From the NCBI GenBank assembly GCA_016929905.1, contig JAFGHX010000081.1, forward strand, positions 1 to 44,919: a DNA stretch of 44,919 nucleotides, in the 5' to 3' direction. Below are positions 31,104-39,075 of this stretch, one piece after another. This DNA is from Kiritimatiellia bacterium. GTDB taxonomy: Bacteria; Verrucomicrobiota; Kiritimatiellia; JAFGHX01. Position 1 is the stretch's first letter, and the number at the start of each line of letters is the position of its first letter. The notes beneath the pieces were generated by a model. The model saw only the letters and a program-made list of their open reading frames with translations. It searched no databases and was not told the DNA's origin. A program made the translations under genes and the position numbers.

Positions 31104-32273
31104 TCATTTACCACGATGCGCCTTCAGCAGCCGTATCCGCCGCTCGAACCGGGGCAGAAAGAGGGTGAACGTCGTACCGACGTTCGGCTCGCTGTGCACG
31201 TCAATCTGACCGCCATGGTCCTGGACAATCCGCTGCACGATCATCAGCCCCAGCCCGGACCCCTCGGACTTCGTTGTGTGGTAGGGCTCGAAGATGCGGC
31301 CGATCTCGCCCGCCGCGATTCCGACCCCCGTATCTTCGAACGCGATCATAACATGCCGGTCCGAACTGGACATCAAGATTCTCAGCCGGCCCCCGTCCGG
31401 CATGGCTTGGAGCGCATTCTTGATCACATTGAAAAAAGCCTGCTTGATCTGCCCCTGGTCCACCCGCGCCGTCGGCAGCCGCGGCGGGCGCTCGACCTCG
31501 ACGGCAATGCCCCGGTCCGTAATCTCCTGTTTCAGGAACGTGAGCGTCTCGTCGAGCAGATCCTCGATCTGGCAGGACTCGAACTGCGGCTTCACCGGGC
31601 GAATGGCGCGGAGGAACTGGGTGATAATCACGTCCAGGCGCGCGACCTCCTTGCCCGCCACATCCAGCAGTTCGCGCAGCTTCTCGTAGGCGTCTTTCGG
31701 AAGCCGCTTGATCTCGCGGTCCAGAAGCTGGAGGTGAATGTGCAGCGAGTTCAGCGGATTGCCGATCTCGTGCGCCACGCCGGCCGCGAGCAGGCGCAGC
31801 GCGTTGAGCCGCTCGGACTCGATCAGGCTCGCCTCGTTCTCCCGCTCGCGCGTGGCGTCGCGCAGAATCACCACCGCGCCCCGCTCGGCCGTCTCCTGCG
31901 TCGGCAGCGGCACCACGTAGAGGCTCAGGAACCGGTGCTCCGGATAGGTGACTTCGATCTCCGTCGTCAGCAGCCGCGACCATTCGCCCGCGTCCAGCGC
32001 CAGAATGCGGTCCCAGTCGATCTCGCGAAGATAGCGCGAGATCGGCCGGCGCGCCATGGCTGCCAGCGACACGCCCAGCAGTTCCTCCGCCGCACGGTTC
32101 GCGTAGCGGACCCCGCCGTCGCCGTCCAGAACGATGATGCCTTCCCGGATCGCGTGGAAGATCGTCTCCAGCAGCCCCTTCTCCTGGGCAAGCTGCAGGA
32201 AGTGGGCCTGGAGACTCTCCGGGTCGATCTTGCCGAGCCGGTCAATGAGCTTGTCGAAGAATCCGGATTTCAT
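31104..32273 (-). CDS. PAS-domain sensor histidine kinase
   Basis: 389 residues, no membrane helix, so a cytoplasmic sensor. Residues about 30-145 form a PAS domain (HAIREGIIVLDGDGGVRYAN). A HisKA domain follows with phospho-accepting His168 in LLAAGVAHEIGNPLNSL. The HATPase domain has N box (FNVIKNALQAM), G1 (FEDTGVGIAAGE), F box (IFEPYHTTK) and G2 (SGLGLMIVQRIVQDHGG). The HEIGNPLNSL H-box is of the NtrB-like type usually paired with NtrC regulators, matching the adjacent gene. The signal is unknown. Transcription would start within or beyond the nested palindromic element C directly upstream. Confidence 0.95.
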   Translation of the reverse strand: MKSGFFDKLIDRLGKIDPESLQAHFLQLAQEKGLLETIFHAIREGIIVLDGDGGVRYANRAAEELLGVSLAAMARRPISRYLREIDWDRILALDAGEWSRLLTTEIEVTYPEHRFLSLYVVPLPTQETAERGAVVILRDATRERENEASLIESERLNALRLLAAGVAHEIGNPLNSLHIHLQLLDREIKRLPKDAYEKLRELLDVAGKEVARLDVIITQFLRAIRPVKPQFESCQIEDLLDETLTFLKQEITDRGIAVEVERPPRLPTARVDQGQIKQAFFNVIKNALQAMPDGGRLRILMSSSDRHVMIAFEDTGVGIAAGEIGRIFEPYHTTKSEGSGLGLMIVQRIVQDHGGQIDVHSEPNVGTTFTLFLPRFERRIRLLKAHRGK

Positions 32274-32317
32274 GACGATCGCTCTCGCCTGTCACGCAAG
32301 GGGCTTCGCGCGCTCTT

Positions 32318-32667
32318 CTGCCCGCGAAAGGTCGCGAAAGATACGCGAAACGCAGAGGGGCGAGCCCGTGACACTGCAGCGACTTTGAACTGTTTGCGCC
32401 ACGCCGGCGTTTGCCATCCAGCCACCTTCGATGGCGCAAACAACTCAAAGTCGCTGCGTCCGCATTTCCTTCCGCTCTGAAGGCGATCGTTGCGGGAATC
32501 GAGGATTGCCACGAGGCCGGGTACACGGTCTTGGTCCGTACTGGCGCGGTTTCGTGGCAATCCTTTCGATTCCCGCAACAATCCTGCGCAAGTCCGGGAT
32601 GCCATGGGCGAGGCCAACGCCTTTCCCGGCGTCCTTTTCGCGCTTCTTTCGCGAGCTTTCGCGGGCA
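32318..32667 (+). repeat. Nested palindromic element, copy C (full length)
   Basis: Outer arms 32318-32356 and 32632-32667 are CGCGAAA-type. Hairpin 1 pairs 32376-32401 with 32432-32457 (26 bp, the same AC/AC double mismatch as copy A). Hairpin 2 pairs 27-29 nt arms around 32488-32516 and 32551-32579 with the same two-A bulge. Relative to copy A, stem positions change on both sides together (A-T to G-C near the base, G-C to A-T at the top). Loops show no similarity. It separates the acyl-CoA dehydrogenase 3' end from the kinase 5' end. Confidence 0.85.
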
Positions 32668-32698
32668 ATTCCCCGTCTCGCCAATCATTGAGACCGGG

Positions 32699-33856
32699 TC
32701 ACTTTTTCCGCGCCGCTTCCTTGATCAGGGACAGGCCGATCACCTCGCGCTGGATCTGGTTCGTGCCCTCGTAAATCTGGGTGATCTTCGCGTCGCGCAT
32801 CATCTTCTCGACCGGATATTCCTTCATGTAGCCGTACCCGCCGAAGATCTGGACGGCGTCGGTCGTCACGCGCATGGCCACGTCCGAGGCGAACAGTTTC
32901 GCCATGGCCGAAACCCGGCTCACGTCCTTGGCCCCGCTGTCGATGTAGCGGGCCGCCTGATACACGAGCGCGCGCGCGGCCTCCACCTGCGTGGCCATGT
33001 CCGCCAGCATGAACTGCACGCCCTGGAACGCCGAAATCGGCTTGCCGAACTGGCGCCGCTCGCGACTGTAGCGCACCGCCTCCTCCAACGCGCCCGCCGC
33101 AATGCCCAGCGCCTGCGCCGCCACGCCCGGCCGGGACTGGTCGAACGTCTTCATCGCCACCAGGAACCCCATCCCTTCCTTCGACAGCAGGTTCTCCTTC
33201 GGCACCCGGCAATCCTGGAAGATCAGTTCGCGCGTCGCCGAGGCGCGAATGCCCATCTTGTTCTCCTTCTTGCCGAATTCGAAGCCCGGCGTCCCCTTCT
33301 CCACGATGAACGCGCTCGCCCCGCGCGCGCCCTTCGCCTTGTTCGTCATGGCAATCACACTGTAAACGTGCGCCTCGCCGCCGTTCGTGATCCACTGCTT
33401 CGTCCCGTTCAGGACGTAGCTGTCACCGTCCTTCACCGCCGTCGTCGCCACCGCGCCCGCGTCACTGCCCGCGTTCGGCTCCGTCAGCCCGAAGGCCGCC
33501 AGCCACTCGCCCGAGGCGACCTTCGGCAGGTATTTCTGCTTCTGCTCCTCGCTCCCGAACAGGATCACCGGAAAAATGCCAAGCGCCGTCGCCGCCATCG
33601 CCAGCGAGATGCCCCCGCATACCTTCGAAAGCTCTTCCACCGCCACCACAAGGTCCATCACCCCGCCGCCCATGCCCCCGTACTGCTCCTCAATGTACAG
33701 CCCGCACAGGTCCGACTGCGCCAGCACCTTCACGATCTCATGCGGAAATTCGCCCGTCTCGTCCAGCTCCTGCCGAACCGGCTTGATCTTCTCCTCCGCA
33801 ACCTGACGGCAAAGATCGCGAATCATTACCTGTTCTTCCGTAAGTCCGTAGTCCAT
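32699..33856 (-). CDS. Acyl-CoA dehydrogenase
   Basis: 385 residues, the usual length. The enzyme oxidises an acyl-CoA to the trans-2-enoyl-CoA using FAD. Signatures: N-terminal helical domain (GLTEEQVMIRDLCRQVAEE), FGLTEPNAGSDAGA (125-135 region), NGTKQWITNGG, the C-terminal FAD/tetramer segments RRQFGKPISAFQGVQFMLAD and FGGYGYMKEYPVEKMMRDAK, and catalytic base Glu363 in IYEGTNQIQR, the position used by short/medium-chain enzymes. AGGAGAG precedes the ATG. It stands alone, divergent from a creatininase-family gene, with its own strong-looking promoter. No electron-transfer flavoprotein or other beta-oxidation gene is in the window, so the exact substrate is open. Confidence 0.95.
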   Translation of the reverse strand: MDYGLTEEQVMIRDLCRQVAEEKIKPVRQELDETGEFPHEIVKVLAQSDLCGLYIEEQYGGMGGGVMDLVVAVEELSKVCGGISLAMAATALGIFPVILFGSEEQKQKYLPKVASGEWLAAFGLTEPNAGSDAGAVATTAVKDGDSYVLNGTKQWITNGGEAHVYSVIAMTNKAKGARGASAFIVEKGTPGFEFGKKENKMGIRASATRELIFQDCRVPKENLLSKEGMGFLVAMKTFDQSRPGVAAQALGIAAGALEEAVRYSRERRQFGKPISAFQGVQFMLADMATQVEAARALVYQAARYIDSGAKDVSRVSAMAKLFASDVAMRVTTDAVQIFGGYGYMKEYPVEKMMRDAKITQIYEGTNQIQREVIGLSLIKEAARKK

Positions 33857-33909
33857 GACCAGCTCTCCTCTCTCGTCGACCGGGCCCGCATGCCTGAATC
33901 GAAACCCGA

Positions 33910-33937
33910 ATTATAGGCGGCAGAAAAGGCCGGACAA
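33910..33937 (-). promoter_or_regulatory. Predicted promoter of the acyl-CoA dehydrogenase gene
   Basis: On the minus strand: TTGTCC (33937-33932), a 16-bp spacer and a perfect TATAAT (33915-33910). Confidence 0.65.
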
Positions 33938-33947
33938 GCCAAAAGGA

Positions 33948-34010
33948 GTTGAATGTTGAGTGTTGAACGTTGAACGTTCAACATTCAACGTACAACTCTC
34001 ACCGTTCAAC
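33948..34010. repeat. Palindromic 7-bp array (9 units) between divergent promoters
   Basis: Units run GTTGAAT, GTTGAGT, GTTGAAC, GTTGAAC, then GTTCAAC, ATTCAAC, GTACAAC, TCTCACC, GTTCAAC. The first four are inverted relative to the rest, so the block folds on itself around 33975/33976. It begins 11 bp beyond the dehydrogenase -35 box and ends 8 bp before the creatininase -35 box. Confidence 0.85.
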
Positions 34011-34017
34011 ATCCCGC

Positions 34018-34047
34018 TTGACACGCACCCGCCCGGACGACTACTTT
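34018..34047 (+). promoter_or_regulatory. Predicted promoter of the creatininase-family gene
   Basis: TTGACA (34018-34023), an 18-bp spacer and TACTTT (34042-34047), about 30 bp before the start codon. Confidence 0.5.
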
Positions 34048-34082
34048 TCATAACGAAAAACAAAGAAGAAGGAGCGAAGCCC

Positions 34083-34901
34083 ATGAAACGCTATGCCGGC
34101 CCGGTGCTGATGGAAGAGATGACCGTCGAAGACGTCACCCACGCGCTGAAACAGACCACGACCGTCATTCTGCCCGTGGGATGCACCGAACAGCACGGGT
34201 ACCACCTGCCGCTGAAGACCGACTGCCTCAACGCCTGGGAACTGGCCCGGCGGGCCGGCGAGCGGGCCGGGTGCCTGGTCGCTCCGCTGCTGCCCTACTC
34301 CTTCTCGGGCGGCGAGCTGGCCGGGACCGTGAACGTCCCGCCGCACATCGTCGGGCTGTTCGTCTCGGAGATATGCAAGTCGCTTGCCGGGCAGGGGTTC
34401 AAGACCGTTATCGTGCTGCTCGGCCACGGCGGCACGGAAAACGCGGCCGGAATCCGCGAGGCCCTGCAGATGACGCTGCGGATGAACAAGCATTTGCGCG
34501 AGCTGGCGCTGATCGTCACCGGTTTCGGGAAATTTTCGCCCACCGCGCAGGCGTCCTTTGGCAAGGGCAACTACCACGCCTCGCTCACCGAAACCTCGCT
34601 CATCCTGCACTGGCGGCCCGACCTGGTCAAAATGGACCGGTGCAGGCTGGACAGCCCGGAGCTGTGCCGGCTGTTCAAGGAGGACCCCGACGCCTACCAG
34701 ACGTTCGCCACGCTGACAGACTGTCCCGACGAGATTCCGCACACCGATCAGATCCCCGCCATGCAGATCGGGGTTATGGGCGACGTGGACGGCGCCTGCG
34801 CCGAGCTCGGCGCCCGGATCGAGGCCGAGATCCTCGACGGGCTCACGGCGTTGATCCGGTCGGTGGATAAGAACGTTGCGAACGCTTGTGTCCTATGGTA
34901 A
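34083..34901 (+). CDS. Creatininase-family amidohydrolase
   Basis: 272 residues. The family is binuclear-metal hydrolases acting on cyclic or linear amides (creatinine, formamide intermediates, mycofactocin-type peptides). Predicted metal ligands are Glu36 and His38 (GCTEQHGYHLP), Asp47 (KTD) and His115 (LLGHGGTEN), with a later Glu in YHASLTETSLIL. The usual GHGGN is GHGGT here, a one-residue change beside the metal site. The ATG at 34083 has AAGGAG at 34069-34074; in-frame sequence upstream is only the 7-bp array and promoter. Substrate undetermined. It is divergent from the acyl-CoA dehydrogenase and 36 bp before the DUF4160 gene. Confidence 0.85.
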   Translation: MKRYAGPVLMEEMTVEDVTHALKQTTTVILPVGCTEQHGYHLPLKTDCLNAWELARRAGERAGCLVAPLLPYSFSGGELAGTVNVPPHIVGLFVSEICKSLAGQGFKTVIVLLGHGGTENAAGIREALQMTLRMNKHLRELALIVTGFGKFSPTAQASFGKGNYHASLTETSLILHWRPDLVKMDRCRLDSPELCRLFKEDPDAYQTFATLTDCPDEIPHTDQIPAMQIGVMGDVDGACAELGARIEAEILDGLTALIRSVDKNVANACVLW

Positions 34902-34937
34902 CCTCTCAGGGGGTAGGATAGCTTCGGGAGACAACGG

Positions 34938-35207
34938 ATGCCGGTCATATCCATGTTCTACGGTATCATTGTGCATCTGTACTATGCCGACAATCGCCGG
35001 CACAAGACACCTCATATCCACGCGACCTACCAGGAGGCAGAGGCGGTGGTTTCGCTTCCTGAAGGGGATGTTCTGGAGGGTGCGCTGCCGCCGAACAAGA
35101 TGAAACTTCTCCAGGCGTGGATCGAAATCCATCGCGACGAGTTGATGGCCGACTGGGAACTGGCCGCCAGCGGCCAGCCGCCCTACAAGATCGAGCCGTT
35201 GCGGTAG
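34938..35207 (+). CDS. DUF4160 small protein
   Basis: 89 residues, full-length DUF4160. Family features: MPVISMFYGIIVHLYYAD at the start, the HKTPHIHATYQEAEAVVSL metal-like His cluster, and the closing MADWELAASGQPPYKIEPL. It is followed 4 bp later by a DUF2442 gene, the usual partner. GGGAGA precedes the ATG. The pair is often regarded as toxin-antitoxin-like because of size, pairing and patchy distribution; no activity is established that I know of. The His residues in HIHA could bind a metal (inference). Confidence 0.9.
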   Translation: MPVISMFYGIIVHLYYADNRRHKTPHIHATYQEAEAVVSLPEGDVLEGALPPNKMKLLQAWIEIHRDELMADWELAASGQPPYKIEPLR

Positions 35208-35211
35208 AGAC

Positions 35212-35493
35212 ATGAACCCGAGAGTCAAGAGCGTCACGCCTACGGATGAATACAAGCTCGAACTGGTGTTTACCAACGGCGAGCGCGGCGTGTACGATTG
35301 TTCCCCGATGCTCGATTTCGGTGTCTTCCAGGAACTCCGCGACAAGCACTACTTCCGCCAGGCAAGGGTCGAATTTGGGACCGTGGTCTGGCCGCACGAA
35401 CAGGATATCTGTCCCGATACCCTCTACGTGGACGCCGAACGCAACGCCACCGACCGGCCGGGCGTTGGCTGCAACTTGAGAGGGCAACGTTGA
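35212..35493 (+). CDS. DUF2442 small protein
   Basis: 93 residues. The DUF2442 core is complete: RVKSVTPTDEYKLELVFTNG, PMLDFGVFQELRD, RVEFGTVVWPHEQDICPDTL. The last 18 residues (AERNATDRPGVGCNLRGQ) look like read-through into non-family sequence, so the C-terminus may be slightly altered. It begins 4 bp after the DUF4160 stop, so the two are translated from one message. A hairpin terminator starts directly at its stop codon. DUF2442 is a small beta-rich domain; antitoxin-like function is a suggestion from context only. Confidence 0.9.
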   Translation: MNPRVKSVTPTDEYKLELVFTNGERGVYDCSPMLDFGVFQELRDKHYFRQARVEFGTVVWPHEQDICPDTLYVDAERNATDRPGVGCNLRGQR

Positions 35494-35531
35494 GGGAATC
35501 GCACCCGCATCCCCGTGCGGGCGCGATTCCC
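35494..35531 (+). terminator. Hairpin terminator after DUF4160/DUF2442
   Basis: Arms 35494-35509 (starts GGGAATCGC) and 35516-35531 (ends GCGATTCCC) pair over about 15 bp with one A/C mismatch and a 6-nt loop, followed by TTAACC. It starts at the base after the DUF2442 stop. Confidence 0.65.
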
Positions 35532-35567
35532 TTAACCTGTCGGCGCGGCGCCGTACGCCCGCGTCCG

Positions 35568-35601
35568 TCTCTTTTTTGTGCCCTTTGTGCCTTCTTGCGG
35601 C
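35568..35601 (+). repeat. Solo arm of a CGCAAAG-type repeat
   Basis: On the minus strand it reads as GCCGCAAGAAGGCACAAAGG continuing in CACAAA units, resembling one arm of the 18123-18216 inverted repeat. No pairing arm was found nearby. Confidence 0.4.
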
Positions 35602-35653
35602 TATCCTTCTCTTCCGTACGTGTACGATTCGCGGCCTACAACAAGAGGCTGAC

Positions 35654-36529
35654 ATGAAGGCGAGCCAGACAGCCAGAGGCGTCGCCCTGATGGTCGCATC
35701 GGGCGTGGCTTTCTGCCTGATGGCCGTGCTCGTCAAGCGCGGCGCGCACATCAACCCGTTCCGGATCGTCCTGTTCCGGTTCGTGATCGGGCTGGCCGTG
35801 CTGGCCACCGCGGCGCTGTTCAGGAAGATCAGGCTCACCTTCACGAACAGCCGCCTCCTGTTCTGGCGCGGAACGATCGGCGGCGTGTCCGTCTTCCTGT
35901 TCTTCCTGGCCATTGCCAAGCTGGGCATGGGCAAGGGGACCGTCATCTCGTTCTCCTATCCGATCTTCGCCAGCATCCTGAGCGCCGTCTTCCTGCGCGA
36001 ACGGATCGGCCCGCTGAAGGCGGTATTCATCGTGACGGCGTTCGCCGGCATCTATCTGCTGGCCTTCTCCAACGAGTCGGGCGAATTGCAGGCGTTCGCC
36101 ACGGGCCAGTACGAGTGGCTCGCGATACTCGGCGCCGGCTGCGCCGGGGCGGCGGTGGTCATGGTGAAGAAGCTGCACGACACCGACTCCACCTACGCCA
36201 TCTTCCTGGCCCAGTGCGCGCTCGGCCTCTGGCTGGTGGTCGTGCCGGCCAACGTGGCCGTCGATGCGATCGGCTATTCCGGCGGCGTGCTGCTGCTCGC
36301 GATCGGACTCGTCGCCGCGATCGGCCAGCTCTTCATGACCGAGGGCTATCGCCACCTGTCCGTAACGACCGGCTCGCTGCTCGGCATGCTCGTCCCCGTC
36401 CTGAACTTCGCGGTCGGCGCGCTCGTGTTCGAGGAGCCGGTCTCCCTGCGCCGCATCATCGGCGCCGCCGTCATCGTCGCCTCCTGCGTCGGCGTCATCG
36501 TGCGCGGCGCTCCCCGCCATCCCGCCTGA
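35654..36529 (+). CDS. EamA/DMT-family transporter
   Basis: 291 residues with ten membrane helices in two EamA repeats. Characteristic segments: VALMVASGVAFCLMAVLVK, FRFVIGLAVLATAALF, IGGVSVFLFFLAIAKLGMGK, VISFSYPIFASILSAVFLRE, and in the second half GAGCAGAAVVMVKKLH, QLFMTEGYRHLSVTTGSLLG and GALVFEEPVSLRRIIGAAVI. The family exports or imports amino acids, nucleotide sugars or other metabolites. The ATG at 35654 starts right at helix 1; AGAGG gives a weak ribosome site. It is 59 bp upstream of the DUF6498-like gene on the same strand. The substrate is unknown. Confidence 0.92.
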   Translation: MKASQTARGVALMVASGVAFCLMAVLVKRGAHINPFRIVLFRFVIGLAVLATAALFRKIRLTFTNSRLLFWRGTIGGVSVFLFFLAIAKLGMGKGTVISFSYPIFASILSAVFLRERIGPLKAVFIVTAFAGIYLLAFSNESGELQAFATGQYEWLAILGAGCAGAAVVMVKKLHDTDSTYAIFLAQCALGLWLVVVPANVAVDAIGYSGGVLLLAIGLVAAIGQLFMTEGYRHLSVTTGSLLGMLVPVLNFAVGALVFEEPVSLRRIIGAAVIVASCVGVIVRGAPRHPA

Positions 36530-36588
36530 CCGACGCCGGCTCCACTCCCGGCTTGCGTTCCCGCACCGGATCTGGCATCTCTTGCGCC

Positions 36589-37488
36589 ATGTCCAAAGGC
36601 GAACTCCAGGACCTGTTCGCGATCGGCGTCACCCCGCCCTCCCGCAAGGATCTCCTCCTCGATCTGGCCGCCTTCCTCGCCACGGCCGGCTGGGCGCTCG
36701 CCGCCCGCTGGCAGGCGGCCGACGTCATCTGGGCCTCCTGGCTGGCCAGTCTCATCACCGGGTACGCCTTTCTCCTGGCGATGATCGGCTTGACCCTGCT
36801 CGACGAGAAGCCGGGCGCGTTCAACGAGCAATCCGCCCAGCTCGGCTGCCTCGGCGTGGCCATGGGCGGGCTGCTCGCCTACCTCGCCGTCAAGGCCGGA
36901 CCCGGATGCTTCCGAATCCTGTTTGCCGGCCTGCTCGCACTCGACGCGCTCGGGCTGGCCGCGCTGCTGCTCACCCGGCGCCGGTGGTTCGGGTTCGATC
37001 CCGCACGCGCATGGGTCCGCGTCCTGGCGCAGGTGCCGGGCGGACTCTGTGCGGCCGGGTTCTTCACCCTCCATTTCGGCGGGTTCCACGCCGGGCACGC
37101 CGCGTTCCTCGCGTTCCTTATGCCGCCGCCGATCGATATCCCCGCCCGCGGCGCGGATGCCGGCGCGACCGCCGCCCGCATTCTCGGCGCGCTGCTCAAG
37201 GCCTACTGGCCCTACGTCCTCTCCGTGGCCGTCGCCAATTTCGGCCTGTACCGCCGCGTCCTGCGCGGGAGACACTCCGCCATGATGATGCTGCCCTATA
37301 AAAGCGTCGTCCGCATCCATGTCCTCATCTTCGTCCTGTTCCCCATCGCCCTGCTCCGGCTCGGCCGCGTCGCACTCGTCGTCGCACTCGCCTTCTTCTT
37401 CTTCCCGCTCGAACAGCTCATCGCCTGGCGTCGGGCGCGAGGACGAGGGAACGAAGCGAGCGGCCAGAACCCCCATGCGGCGGGCTAA
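36589..37488 (+). CDS. DUF6498-like multi-spanning membrane protein
   Basis: 299 residues with about seven membrane segments. PPSRKDLLLDLAAFLATAGW, AADVIWASWLASLITGYAFL and the loop FTLHFGGFHAGHAAFL with clustered His fit the DUF6498 family as I remember it; the assignment is moderate. The C-terminus has LPYKSVVRIHVLIFVLFPIA, then a polar tail. The function of the family is unknown. The stop codon TAA lies in the loop of an 11-bp hairpin (37474-37499), so the terminator overlaps the gene end. It is probably cotranscribed with the EamA gene. Confidence 0.65.
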   Translation: MSKGELQDLFAIGVTPPSRKDLLLDLAAFLATAGWALAARWQAADVIWASWLASLITGYAFLLAMIGLTLLDEKPGAFNEQSAQLGCLGVAMGGLLAYLAVKAGPGCFRILFAGLLALDALGLAALLLTRRRWFGFDPARAWVRVLAQVPGGLCAAGFFTLHFGGFHAGHAAFLAFLMPPPIDIPARGADAGATAARILGALLKAYWPYVLSVAVANFGLYRRVLRGRHSAMMMLPYKSVVRIHVLIFVLFPIALLRLGRVALVVALAFFFFPLEQLIAWRRARGRGNEASGQNPHAAG

Positions 37489-37499
37489 CCCGCCGCATG
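37474..37499 (+). terminator. Hairpin overlapping the DUF6498-like stop codon
   Basis: A perfect 11-bp stem (CATGCGGCGGG with CCCGCCGCATG) and 4-nt loop CTAA; the TAA stop is 37486-37488. There is no T-tract. The remaining gap to 37672 shows no gene. Confidence 0.5.
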
Positions 37500-37671
37500 C
37501 ACGGGCGCGTCGGCATGCGCGGCTCGCGAGGAGAGACCGTCTCAGAACCGGGCTGTTCGACGCCACACGGCTTCCCGCCTGCGGCGGTACAAGTACGGCG
37601 CTGGCAGCGCGGTTCACGACAAACGGCGCATCCGGTGATTGGATCCGTTCGTTTCCGCGAGCGGCCTCCAT

Positions 37672-39075
37672 TCAGCATCTCTTGGCGAAGTGCTCACGGA
37701 CAAGCCGATCGAGTTCGCCCGCCAGGTACAGGGGCAGGGAGAGAAGCGTATAGGCCGGCTTGCGCGTGCCGTCCTTGCCGCCGAGCGCAGCCGCGAATGA
37801 ACCGATCGAAGGGGTGTCCATATTGAGGCGTACGGCAAGATCGCGCTTCTTCTCCGCAAGGAACACTTGCAGGGATTTGAGGCGGCCCGAGGCCCCGGCG
37901 CGCACCTCGACCGGGACGATATGGTCTTCATGCGCCAGGAGATAATCCACCTCGGCGTTGGCGTTCTTCTGCTCGCGATGCCAGTAGAACAGAGGATGCT
38001 CCAGAAACGCAAGACCGGCCGCGTGCAACTCCTGCCCCACGAACTGCTCCGCCAGCCCGCCCTCCTGAACCGTGAGCAGTCCGGAGTCATCGGGGAGACT
38101 CAAGCCGCACAGGTTGTTGCACAGCCCGATGTCCATCAGCAGCGGCTTGAAATGGGTCTCGGAAGCCTCCGCGCCCAGCGGAATCCCGTTCGCCGAGGTG
38201 TGCCGGACCAGACTGACCACCCGGCTCAACTCGAGCAGTTCGAGAGCCGTCCGCAGTTCCGCGGAACGGGCATCCCGGCTGATATTCACGTAGCGCAGCT
38301 TCCGGCCGATGTTCCGGGGTACATAACGCATCACCTGCCGCATGTTCCGTTGTTGTGCGCGTGTGCCGTACTTGGCAAAATCGTCCTGCAGCGTCGTGCT
38401 GATCAAGGCCTGTATCCGTTGCACCTCCAATAGGTCGCGCCGTTCAACGTACGCCGCGACCGCCGACGGCATGCCGCCCACGAAGTAGTATGACCGCAAG
38501 AGATCCCGGAGCTTGCCGTGCACGGCATCGCCGAGGTCATCCCCGATATGGTAGGCTGCCAGGTGCCTCGCGATCGACTCCTCGCCCATGGCCCGGAGAA
38601 ACTCACCGAAGGTCATCGGGTAAAGATGCAGATACTCGATTCGACCGACGGGCATCGAGTGCTTGAACTCGCGTAGAGCAAAATCCAGCAGGGACCCCGC
38701 CGCAATGACGTGCAGGTCCGGCAGTTCCTCCTGAAAGTACCGCAGACAGGCGATGGCCTTTGGACACGCTTGGATTTCGTCAAGGAAAAGCAGCGTACGG
38801 CCAGGCTCGATCGGTTGGTTGAAATACAGGCTCAGCTCCTGCACAATCCGTCGGGCTTCCAGGCGGGTGAACAGGGCGTGCATGTCTTCCCTCTGCTCCA
38901 GGTTCAGAGTCAAAACGGAAGAAAAATGCGCTCTCCCGAACGCCTCCACCAGGTAGGTCTTCCCAACCTGCCGGGCGCCACGCACGATCAGAGGCTTCCT
39001 GGCCGCCCGTTCCATCCAGTCAACAAGTTCGCTCTCAGCAATGCGCTTCATTATAACACCATTGGATTCCATCAT
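37672..39075 (-). CDS. AAA ATPase with DUF4143 domain
   Basis: 467 residues. N-terminal AAA_14 domain: Walker A GARQVGKT (33-40) and Walker B TLLFLDEIQ (Asp99/Glu100), with arginine-rich sensor regions after it. The C-terminal DUF4143 domain has the restriction-endonuclease-like core NAEVDYLLAHEDHIVPVEVR (Asp and Glu-x-Arg arrangement). These ATPases are very common and often duplicated in anaerobes; their cellular role is unclear, with links to mobile and toxin-like functions. Start choices are ATG at 39075, 39072 or 39051. The last has TATAAT overlapping it and no ribosome site, so I kept 39075. Flanking genes are unrelated. Confidence 0.92.
   Translation of the reverse strand: MMESNGVIMKRIAESELVDWMERAARKPLIVRGARQVGKTYLVEAFGRAHFSSVLTLNLEQREDMHALFTRLEARRIVQELSLYFNQPIEPGRTLLFLDEIQACPKAIACLRYFQEELPDLHVIAAGSLLDFALREFKHSMPVGRIEYLHLYPMTFGEFLRAMGEESIARHLAAYHIGDDLGDAVHGKLRDLLRSYYFVGGMPSAVAAYVERRDLLEVQRIQALISTTLQDDFAKYGTRAQQRNMRQVMRYVPRNIGRKLRYVNISRDARSAELRTALELLELSRVVSLVRHTSANGIPLGAEASETHFKPLLMDIGLCNNLCGLSLPDDSGLLTVQEGGLAEQFVGQELHAAGLAFLEHPLFYWHREQKNANAEVDYLLAHEDHIVPVEVRAGASGRLKSLQVFLAEKKRDLAVRLNMDTPSIGSFAAALGGKDGTRKPAYTLLSLPLYLAGELDRLVREHFAKRC

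Noticed and set aside
29922..32480. Long open frame on the plus strand opposite the kinase and regulator genes
   Set aside because: It is the antisense of two firmly identified genes; high GC content leaves such frames open. Its composition (Arg, Gln, His-rich) is not protein-like.
11203..32684. Short minus-strand frames inside the nested elements that share peptides between copies
   Set aside because: The shared peptides come from the conserved arms; loops break any protein similarity, start codons are not conserved and no ribosome sites are seen.
23314..34010. 7-bp and 12-bp arrays as CRISPR repeats
   Set aside because: Units are far too short and contiguous, with no spacers and no cas genes.
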